This document shows positions 24,010-34,300 of a stretch of 50,508 bases of DNA, piece by piece. How positions within the stretch are numbered: position 1 is the first letter of the stretch; each line of letters opens with the position of its first letter. A model generated the notes under the pieces. The model saw only the letters and a program-made list of their open reading frames with translations, did no database searches and had not been told where the DNA came from. Source of the stretch: CBDFHJ01 sp965247635 (GTDB taxonomy: Bacteria > Chloroflexota > Dehalococcoidia > Lucifugimonadales > Australimonadaceae); the NCBI GenBank assembly GCA_965247635.1, contig CBDFHJ010000003.1, positions 1-50,508 on the forward strand. Direction: 5' to 3'. A program made the position numbers and the translations under genes.

Positions 24010-24507
24010 ATGTCTAACGAGAACGATACGGAAGCGTCCCGCAAGGATGCCTTGAACACTTACGAGAGTCTCTTCGGCGATACGTCAGCCGACCAGACTG
24101 TCACCGTTGCCAACGAAGAAGCCGACAAGAACGAGACCGAACAGGCCCAGCAAGATTCGGAGATCGGTGAGGACCAGACCGGCGGAGACGAGACCGCTCC
24201 GCCAGAGGACCTGAAGGTTGTCGTGTCGATCAAGGACGGCAGGGCCACCATAGGGGTGCAACGACCCTCGTCGGACCCCCACATCGAGCCGGTGGATGGC
24301 CTGGACATATCCGGGCTGACACAGGAGGTCTTGGCGGTAGTTGAAAGGGCGAGAGGCGACCTGTGGGAAGACGAACCCAAGTATCCCGCTCACGAGCGAC
24401 CCGCTGCCTCGACTCGCCGTCGGCCCCGGCGTGAGCAGGGGTCGGCGCAGGATTCAACAGCGGAGGAAGAGGCAGCCCAAGGCCAGCCCCAGTCGAGGCT
24501 GTTCTAA
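24010..24507 (+). CDS. acidic hypothetical protein, last gene of the module
   Basis: A 165-residue protein with a long disordered acidic N-terminus (Asn/Glu/Asp/Gln-rich, residues 1-65), a small ordered core (LKVVVSIKDGRATIGVQRPS, then DGLDISGLTQEVLAVVERAR, residues about 68-115) and a disordered tail. The core looks like two beta strands and a helix. AAGGAGAGGAG lies upstream of its ATG. It is followed by two large hairpins that probably end transcription of the module. No family is recognised. Confidence 0.55.
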   Translation: MSNENDTEASRKDALNTYESLFGDTSADQTVTVANEEADKNETEQAQQDSEIGEDQTGGDETAPPEDLKVVVSIKDGRATIGVQRPSSDPHIEPVDGLDISGLTQEVLAVVERARGDLWEDEPKYPAHERPAASTRRRPRREQGSAQDSTAEEEAAQGQPQSRLF

Positions 24508-24550
24508 GCGCCTGGGTGGAGCTTTTCGCAGAACGGCCTGCAAAGTGGAA

Positions 24551-24594
24551 GGGACGGCGAGAGCGACCACGGTCGCGGTGGCTCTCGCCGTTCC
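24551..24594. terminator. large hairpin at the end of the replication module
   Basis: A 14-bp stem GGGACGGCGAGAGC (24551-24564) / GCTCTCGCCGTTCC (24581-24594) with one G-U pair and a 16-base loop, 43 bases after the last gene. There is no T run, so it may be a bidirectional or rho-assisted terminator. Confidence 0.6.
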
Positions 24595-24664
24595 AGTAGA
24601 CGCTGAGCTTGAAGCAGCAGAGAGAGGAGGAGATGGTCGGCACAGGGCGCTGACTTGTACAAAA

Positions 24665-24702
24665 CAGGGGCAGCTACCGTCCTCAAACGGTAGCTGTCCC
24701 TG
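24665..24702. terminator. second large hairpin downstream of the module
   Basis: A 16-bp stem CAGGGGCAGCTACCGT (24665-24680) / ACGGTAGCTGTCCCTG (24687-24702), with a six-base loop and one G-U pair. A typical compact terminator shape, or one arm of a small element end. Confidence 0.6.
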
Positions 24703-25189
24703 CCTATCCATATGTGAGGTCCACTTTTGTTGCCCATCAGAGTACGTGGTCGGCAGAAACGCTTCGGTCTATGACGAATAGGGAGCACGGGAAGAGACCA
24801 AATCGAGGTCCCCCTTCATGTGTCCGATGCCAACCACCGTTTCCTCAGCTGTCTGACGCTGCGGCTGGATAAACCCAAGGAAAACTGTGGAAGGTGCCTC
24901 ACCATTGCAAAACATACCGTGAATGACTATCATGCTGCCTATGACGAATGACACGCTCCCTCGCCTCGTTGGGCCAAGCCTTCGGACCGTCTCCGGGTCA
25001 TGCCTGCGGTGGTGGTGACCGGAGCCCGTCAGACGGGGAAGAGCACCCTAGCCCAGGAGCTTATGCCGGGCGGACGGCGCTTCCACGGAGGCGCTCTACA
25101 TCCAGCCGAGGCCGAGTTGTTACGATCCTACCGCCGACTCGCCATACATAACCAACTACCAGCTATGGAAGCTTGCGAAGTGTGCAAAG
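24703..25189. other. intergenic junction with gene relics
   Basis: No intact gene. An 11-bp direct repeat CTATGACGAAT occurs at 24769-24779 and 24939-24949, and could be a duplication scar. An ATPase relic (24982-25090) follows. The stretch looks like a scrambled border between the mobile module and the surface-protein gene. Confidence 0.4.
24982..25090 (+). pseudogene. relic of a P-loop ATPase (ATP-binding/DUF4143 type), N-terminal fragment
   Basis: The plus strand encodes VMPAVVVTGARQTGKSTLAQ, an almost canonical Walker A opening of the AAA-type ATP-binding proteins that carry a C-terminal DUF4143. The text after GGRRF loses sense and no later motif of the family is found. Only about 35 codons survive, so this is a fragment. 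Confidence 0.6.
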
Positions 25190-25387
25190 TTGACGGCCGA
25201 CTTCCCAACTCAGCATAATAAATCCGAGTATACCGTAGCGGTGGACGGAGATACCGCAGTGATAGCACCGTACCGGGGCGACGATTCCGGTACAGCTGGC
25301 GTGTTTATCAGGGGTTCGGAATTCGGTAGGTGGACCTTGGCGGCCAAGCTAACCGCATCCGATGCCGACGATCAGGACATTATATGA
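25190..25387 (+). pseudogene. orphan FG-GAP blade fragment upstream of the giant surface protein
   Basis: The frame encodes EYTVAVDGDTAVIAPYRGDD, then GVFIRGSEFGRWTLAAKLTA, matching a single blade of the giant protein's propellers (SVAVDGDTAVVGAY...KLTASDAA). It ends two bases into the giant gene's start region in another frame. It has no signal peptide and no good ribosome-binding site, so it is probably a remnant of a paralogue or of an older longer gene. Confidence 0.6.
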
Positions 25388-28300
25388 GAGCAATCCATAT
25401 AAGAACTTTCCCGCGGCTGACAATCATCGGCGTGCTCCTCGCCGTTGGTGTGCTCCTCCTCCTCATCATGGCTCCGGCCAACGCCGCCAACGCGCCGTCC
25501 AATTTCAGCGCGACCGCCGGCGATACCCAGGTGACGTTAACGTGGAATGACCCCACCGACACTACGATCACGGGCTACCAGGTTTTGCAGGTGGCAATCG
25601 ACAAGCTGGTCGTTCCCAGTACTGTTACAAGCGCCATCGAGGAAGGCGACAGGTTCGGAGATTCCGTGGGGATTGCCGGGAACAGGGCGGTGGTTGGAGC
25701 CCCCTTCCAAGAATCTCTGAACAACCAGAATACCTCCATTACTAACGGCGGATGGGGGCACACCTTCAGCAGAGGTTCCGGGGGGTGGAGCTACGATGAG
25801 TTCCTGGCGGTAAGTAACCCGCAGGTCGAAGGCCGGCTCGGAAGTTCCGTAGCGGTGGCCGGCAGTACGGTCATGGCTGGAGCCCCGTCATACACCCAAA
25901 ACAACAACACTGATCCCGGTGAGATTACCATAGCCTCCAAGAGTAGCCTGACCGGCTCATTGGCCACCGAGTTCACGAAGACCGGCCAATTTGGAAATGA
26001 CCTTTTCGGACGTTCCGTGGCGTTGGACACCGGCATCGCCGTCGTGGGGGCCCCGGGAGCCCTGATCGGCAGTGACGCTCTTGCCGGTAAGGCTTACCTG
26101 TACACCAAGGATAACTCCGGAGTTTGGGGCCCGGCGGCCACGGCCATATGGAGCGCCGGCACCAACGCCGGGGCCGGCACCGTTTTCGGCAGTTCAGTGG
26201 CGGTGGACGGCAACACCGTTGTTATAGGGTCACCGGGGGAAGATTTTTACTCGGGCGCGGCTTACGTGTTTACCAAGGATTCCATGGGCGCATGGAGCGC
26301 CGTCAGGCTCACCGCCTCCGACCGCGCGAATGCCGATAGCTTCGGTCGGTGGGTAGCGGTAGACGGCGACTTTGTTGTGGTAGGGGCCTGGCAGGACGAC
26401 GACGGCGGCACCAATTCCGGCTCGGTGTACGTGTTCACCAAGCCCAACGGCGGTTGGGGCACCTGGGTAACCCTGTCAGCCAGTTCGAAAGCTGCGTTGA
26501 CCGCCAAGTTGACCGCCTCCGACGCCGCTGCAGAAGATCACTTCGGGTGGTCGGTAGCGGTTGACGGCGGCAATGTCGTAGTTGGGGCCTACGGGAATGA
26601 CGACAACGGCAGTGACTCCGGTTCGGTTTACCTGTTCACCAAGCCCAGCGGGGGCTGGGTAACCGCCACCGAGACGGTCAAGCTGACTGCTCCCGACGGC
26701 ACAGCGGACGATAACTTTGGGGATTCCGTAGCGGCTGGCGGCGGTAGGGCCATAGTCGGGGCGCCCGGGGACGAACTCTTGACTGGCGCGGCTTACGTGT
26801 TCAGCATCCCCGCATGGACCGGCATTTCCGGAAGTGGAGAGGGGACCACATCCCACACGGTAACCGGCCTGACCAACGATGTGGAGTACACCTTCCTGAT
26901 TCGACCGGTGGACAGTAGCGGCCCCGGCCCTGCCTCTGGGAGCAAGCAGGCCACCCCCGTGCAATCGCCGGCAGCTACGCCGGCCAATCTGACTGCAGTG
27001 GCGGTCGTTGACCAGGTGACGCTGTCCTGGGACGACCCCAACGACTCCACCATCACGGGCTATAAGTACCGGCAAAAGGAGGCCGCCGGCTCATTCGGAC
27101 AGTGGACCCTGATCCCAGATAGCGGATACGGCGAGGCCAATACCACCGGGTACACCGTTCGCGGCCTTACAGACGGCCAAACCTATACCTTCCGGATACG
27201 GGCGGTGGACGAGGACGGCGATACCGCAAACTCGGGCGACGTCACCGTCACGACGATACTAGCCGCTCCGACGACCCTCTCGGCCACGGTAGGCGCCGGC
27301 CAGATCGAGCTTAACTGGGACAATCCGAACAACACCCTGATCGCGAAATACCAGTACAGCACTAACGGCGGAACGAGCTTCACGGACATCACCGGCAGCA
27401 GCGCGACCACCACCGCGTACACCGTAACCGGCCTGGACAACGGCGACGAGTATACCTTGGCAGTGAGGGCGGTAAACGATTCGGTCAACGGCCAGGCAGC
27501 CACCGTGACCGCCACGCCGTTGTTGCCTGCGCCGACCAATCTGGTGGCTACGCCGTATAGCGAACGGGTAGTCCTGGAGTGGGACACGGGCGGCGTAGGG
27601 TACGAACAATATCAGATCACCATCGAGACCAGCGGCACCGGCGTGGTTCCCACGCCTTACATAGTATCGGCCTCGTCCGAACCAAAAACTTCGGTCGAGA
27701 TTACTCCATTGACCGACAACACGGCATACACGTTCGCCGTATTGTCGGTGTATGTCCCCCCGGGATTAAGCGGCACCCCAAAAATAACCGGAATGGCAGC
27801 CGTAGTGACTGCCACCCCGATACCGGTACCGGCCGCCCCGGTGAACCTCACGGCCATGCCGCTAGACATGCAGGTCCAGCTTGCCTGGGATGACCCCCTG
27901 AATACGACCATAACCAAGTATGAGTTATTGCAGCTCGCCGAGGAGAGTGAGCTAATCGCCTCCGACGCCGCTAAAAACGACCGGTTCGGCGTTTCAGTTG
28001 CGGTGGACGGCAACACCGCCGTGGTCGGAGCGTTCCAACCCACCTATACGGATCCCGACACCAGTCTGGACGTTAGCAGGCCCGGCGCGGCCTACGTCTA
28101 CACCAAGGATTCCAACGGTGCGTGGAGCCAGCAGGCCAAGCTGACCGCCTCCGATAGCGCGGATGGTGACGAGTTCGGAATCTCCGTAGCGGTGGACGGC
28201 GATACCGTGGTGGTTGGGGCCCGTGGGAACGTCAGCAAAACGGGCGCAATCTACGTGTTCACCAAGCCTTCCGACGACGACTGGACCTCCACCATTACCG

Positions 28301-31300
28301 AGACCAAGCTCACCGCTACAGGCGGCGCGGCGGACGACCTGTTCGGAGCCTCCGTGGCATTGTACGGTGAGAGCACCATCGTGGTCGGAGCGCCTGGGGA
28401 CCAAATTACGGTTGGAGGCGTCGTGGTAAGGTCCGGATCGGCATACGTCTTCACCAAGAACTCCGGTGTGTGGAGCCAGGCGGCCAATCTTACCGCCACC
28501 GACGCCGCGACGGGCGACGAGTTCGGGATCTCCGTAGCGGTCGACGACGATACCATCGCAGTCGGGGCGTACGGTAAGGACGGCAACAGCATCGCCGATT
28601 CCGGTTTGGTCTACGTGTTCGTCAAGCCCGAAGCCGACGGCGGCTGGGCCAACGCTAGCACTGAAACCGTGCAGCTCAGGGCGTCCGACCGGTCCGCCAA
28701 CGACAATTTCGGTCGCTCAGTCGCGGTGGACGGCAAAACTATAGTCGTTGGCGCGTCCGGAGACCAGAACACGGTTGGGGGGGCTGAGGTCAGCACCGGT
28801 TCGGCCTACGTATTCACGGAACCCAACACCGGTTGGGCCAACAGTGCAGGCACTGAGACGGCCAAGCTCACCGCGTCAGACGGCGCCCACACCGACCAGT
28901 TCGGTCGGTCCGTTGCAGTGTACAGCGACACCATCTTGGTCGGGGCCCACCAGAACGACGACGACGGCTCGGATTCCGGTTCGATCTACGTATTCATCAA
29001 GCCCACGAACGGCTGGACCGACACTACTGGCACGGTCAAGCTCACCGCCTCCAACGCCGCGACGGGCGACCGGTTCGGAATCGCGCTGGCGCTGGACGGT
29101 GACACTGCATTGGTAGCTGCGCCCAGGAACGACGCCAATGATGACGACGACGACACCGGCAACGATGTTCTCGACGCCGGTTCTGCTTACGTGTTCGAAA
29201 TCAAGGGCTGGACCGACGTCCCCGAAAATGACGCCAACAACAGGTTCCACGCGGTAACTGGCCTGACCAACGACATCACATACACGTTCGCGGTGCGTGC
29301 GGTGAACCCTTCCGGCGACGGCCCGGCATCAACTGCGACCGGCGTGCCCGTGCCCGTGCCAGCTGCCCCCGTGAACCTCTCAGCCACGCCGGGCGACGGC
29401 CGGGTTACGCTTTCCTGGACCGATCCCGGCGACGCTTCAATCACCAAATACCAGTACAGCACCGACTACACGATCGGCGGCGGGAACGGCAACATCGGTG
29501 TCGAGACCTTCAACGACATCGACCTCACCACCCTCGACTCCACCGGCGACCCCGAGATCGTGAAATACACCGTCACCGGACTGGACAACGGAGTCACGTA
29601 CACATTAGCGCTGCGTGCGGTTAACCCTACCGGTAACGGCGAGGCGTCCACCGTGACCGCCTTGATACTGCCGGCCAAGCCCACCGGACTCACCGGGATC
29701 GAGTACAACTCCCAAGTGGAGTTGGGCTGGGACGACCCCGACGATTCCACCATAACCAAGTACCAACTGTTGCAGATTACGCCGAGAAAGCTTACCGCCG
29801 GAGGCGCCGGCAGGGATGGCGACTTCTTCGGGATGGCCGTGGCGGCAGACGGTGACACCGCGTTGGTTGGGGCGTTGCAGGCTTATGACGCTGACTTCAA
29901 CAATCGCCCGGGTGCTGCTTACGTATTCACCTGGAATTCGGTATCCGAGGTGTGGACCAAGAACGCCACGCTGAATGCCTCGGACGGGGACAATGGCGAC
30001 GGGTTCGGGCGGTCCGTAGCATTGGATGGCGACACCGCCGTGGTCGGGGCCTACCAAGACGACGAGGGCGAACCGGGCGAGGTCCAGGTCACCAATACCG
30101 GTTCGGCTTACATATTCACCAAGGATTCCCAGGGGATGTGGAAGCAGACGGCCCAGCTGACCGCCTCCGACGCTGCAGACGGAGACCAGTTCGGTTATTC
30201 CGTTGCGGTGGATGGCGACACCATAGTGGTCGGCGCGCACCTGGACGACGACGGCGGCGCTGAGTCCGGTTCCGTCTACGTCTTCACCAAGCCCTCGGGC
30301 GACAACGGATGGGACGACTGGAACAGCCTGAGCGCCGATGGCAAGGCCATGTTAACGACCAAGCTGACCGCCCCCGGCGCTGCGGCAGGCGGTTACTTCG
30401 GTAATTCCGTGGCGATTGACGGTAACACCATCGTCGTCGGGGCCCGCAAGGCCGATTCGGCCTACGCAATCACCAAGCCATCGTCCGACGCCAACAGCGA
30501 CGGCTCGATAGACTGGGAAGACTGGGACTCCCTGGATGCCGATGGCAAGGCCACTTTGACGGCCACACTCACCGCCTCCGACGCTGCGGCGGGAGATGAG
30601 TTCGGTACTTCCGTGGCGATAGACGGTGACACCGTTGTAGTCGGCGCGAACGAACACGACCAAAGTAACACCGTGACCGATTCCGGTGCGGCATACGTTT
30701 TCACCAAGCCTGGCAACGCGTGGGCCACCGGTACTGAGACAGCGAAGCTTACCGCCTCCGACGGGACGAGAGGCGACGAATTCGGAATTTCCGTGGCGGT
30801 GTCCGGCAACACCGTCGTGATTGGGGCGCACCTGGACGACGACAACGGGGACAAATCCGGTTCGGCCTACTTCTTCACCAAGCCCATTAACGGTAACTGG
30901 GCCACCGGTACTGAGACGGCCAAAATCATCGACCACGATGGCGCGCCGGAAGACCACTTCGGGTGGTCGGTAGCGGTGGACGGTAGTACCGCCGTGGTTG
31001 GCGCGTACGGGGACGGCAGTAATAAAGGGGCAGCCCATATTATGGGCATCCCGTCCTGGACTGACATTTCCAACAGCGCGCCCGGCGAAGCCAACGCGAC
31101 TTCCTACGCGGTGACAGGCCTGACCAATGACGTCGTGTACACCTTCCAGCTCCGCGGGTTGAACGCCAGCGGCCACAGCCTGGCCTCTGACAGGCTCGAC
31201 GCCACGCCCAAGGCTGTACCATACGCCCCGACCAACCTGTCGGCCGCGGGAGGGAACGGGCAGGTCGCTCTGTCCTGGGACGACCCCGAAGACGACACAA

Positions 31301-34300
31301 TCACGGGATACAAGTACAGCACAGACGGCGGCACGACCTTCGCGGAAATCGGTGGCAGCGGCGCTACCACCACCACCTACACCGTGACCGGCTTGACCAA
31401 CGGCGTCACGCACACCTTGGCGCTGCGCGCCGTGAACGATCTCGGCAACGGCGCGCCCTCCACCGTAAGCGCCTTGATGGTACCGGTCGCCCCCGCGAAT
31501 CTGTCGGCCGCGCCGGGTGACGGCAAGGTTGCGCTCTCCTGGGCCGATCCCGGCAACGCCACAATCACGAAGTACCAGTACAACACCGACGGGGGCGCGA
31601 ATTTCTCGGACTTCGACGGCAGCAACTCGGCCACCACTGCATACACCGTCACCGGCCTGCCCAACTACCAGGAGTATTCGTTCCAAATCCGCGCGGTAAA
31701 CGCCTCCGGCGAAGGGCCGGCCTCAAACAGCGCCAGCGCCACTCCCAGGGCTCCGAAGCCAGCCAAGCCGACCGGCCTGTCCGCACAGCCGGGCGACGTC
31801 CGAGTGACCCTGAACTGGCAAAACCCGAACGACTCGACCATAGACATGTACCAGATATCGGAGGTGATCCCGGAAGACTTTCTCACCGCCTCCGGCGGCG
31901 CGGCCGGCGCCCATTTCGGGATTTCCGTAGCAATCGACGGCGACACCGCCGTAGTCGGGGCGGACCGGGCAAACAACAGGAAGGGTTCGGTATACATATT
32001 CACCAGGGATTTCAACGGTGACTGGACCCAGCAGGCCAAGCTGGACGGCGAAAATGACGGCGACCAGTTTGGTTGGTCCGTTGCGGTGGAGGGAGACATA
32101 GTAGTGGTTGGAGCCCACGCGTACGACGGCGGTGCTACCCTTGTTAATTCCGGTGCGGCCTATGTATTCACCAGGACAAGCGGCGTTTGGAGCCAGGCGG
32201 CCAGGCTGACCGCCACTTTCCCCGAGGCGTACGCCTTCTTCGGAGGTTCCGTAGCTTTGGACGGCAACACGCTGGCGATTGGATCGCGCCTCTATGACGC
32301 CGGGGGCCGTTTGGGCGCCGGTGCGGCCTATGTGTTCACCAAGGATTCGGGTACCGGTGTGTGGAGCCAAGCGGCCAAGCTCACCGCCTCCACAAGCTTG
32401 CAGCTCGCCTATCTCGGGTACTCGTTAGCGGTGGACGGCGACACTGTATTGGTAGGGGCGTACGGGGACGACACTGTCCGTGGTGAGTTAGGAAGCGGTT
32501 CAGCCTACGTATTTGACAAGCCTTCCGGAGGCTGGACCGACGGAAATGAGACTGCCAAGCTGACCGCCTCCGACCGCCAGCCGAGCGGCTACTTCGGGTT
32601 TTCCGTAGCTCTGGACGGCGACACTGCGGTGATCGGAGCAAGTCAGCACAACCACCCCGTAACCGGCGCCGGTTCCGGTGCGGCCTACGTCTTCACCAGG
32701 GAATCGGGTGTGTGGGGCGAGAAAGCCAAGCTTACCGCCTCCGACGCCGCAGCTGGAGACAACTTCGGAGTGTCCGTGGCGGTGGAGGATGATACCGTCG
32801 TAGTTGGGTCGTGGCAAGACGACGACAACGGCCGCAATTCCGGTTCGGCGTATGTTTTCACCAAGCCTGCCCTCGGCTGGGCCGGCACCTTTGAGACGCT
32901 CAAGCTCACCGCCCCGGACGGCGCGGCCAACGACAGGTTCGGATGGTCAGTGGCAGTGGACCTGGATGCTGATCGCGGTGATCTCGCACTCGTTGGGGCG
33001 TACAGTGACGACACCGCAACTGGCATGGATGCTGGTTCGGTCCATGTGTTGGGCATACCCGATTGGATGGACATTGGCCTCAGCGACCATCAGACCACAA
33101 ATCACACAGTGACCAGCCTGACCAACGGAACAGAGTACGCGTACCAAATCCGGGCGCTGAACCGAAGCGGCGCAGGCCCCGCCTCGGACGGAGCCAGCGC
33201 CACTCCGTTGGGGAAGCCGGTCGCGCCCGTCCTGAGCGCACAGGCGGGTGACGGCCAGGTGACGTTGAGCTGGACTGCGGCCACCGCCGACGCCAGAAGA
33301 GCTCCCGTCACGAGGTACGAGTACAACACCGACGGCGGCACGACCTTCATGAGTATTCCCGACAGCGGGCCGAGCACCGACAATTACACGGTGCTCGGCC
33401 TGACCAACCTCACCACGTACACGTTTGCGGTGCGGGCGGTGAACGTGATCGGAGAGGGTCCTTCGGCCACAAAAGATGCCACGCCCGCAAGTGCGACACC
33501 GGCCGCGCCGGTCCTCTCCGCAACCGCGGGCGACACCCAGGTGAAGCTGGAGTGGGCCGACCCCAACGACTCTTCGATCGATAAATACCAGTACAGCACC
33601 GACGGCGGCACTGGCTTCATCGACATCGACGCCGACGACATCGACTACAGCGTCGCGAACACCATCGGTTACACCGTTACCAGTCTGACCGACGGCACCC
33701 GCCTGACCAACGACACCGAGTACACGTTCCATATCCGCGCGGTGGACAACCAAGCCCTTCAGCCATACGGCGATGCCTCGGACGTCACTGCCACACCGGC
33801 GGGTACGCTACCAGACTCGCCGTTGAATCTCGAGGCGGAGCCGGGCCACGAAGAGGTGCGTCTGAGTTGGGACGATCCCGACGACGCTTCGATCGATAAA
33901 TACCATTACAGCATCGACGGAGTCACGAACTCAACCAACATCAGTGCCGACGCCACCACATACACCATTACCGGCCTCACCAACGGCACCACGTACACGT
34001 TCCAAATCTGGGCGGAGAACGCAACCGGCGTTGGCCCTGCCTCGGCGATCGACGCCAAGCCTCTGCCGCCTCAACTATTTCGCCCGGCCTTGGAGCCCCC
34101 GGAGGAGGGCAATGGTGAGGTGAAGCTGAAATGGGCTTACACCCACGTTGAGACAAAAGAGACCATACTCAGATACGAGGTATTGCACCTGCTCAAGACC
34201 AGCAAGCTGGACGGCTTGGGGGGCGACAAGTTCGGGTATTCCGTAGCGGTGGACGGTGACATCGCGGTTATCGGGGCGTACCAGGATGACGACAATGGCG

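Noticed and set aside
24769..24949. 11-bp direct repeat CTATGACGAAT as target duplication of an insertion sequence
   Set aside because: The 159 bases between the copies have no inverted ends and no transposase-like frame that I can recognise. One long direct repeat alone is weak evidence.
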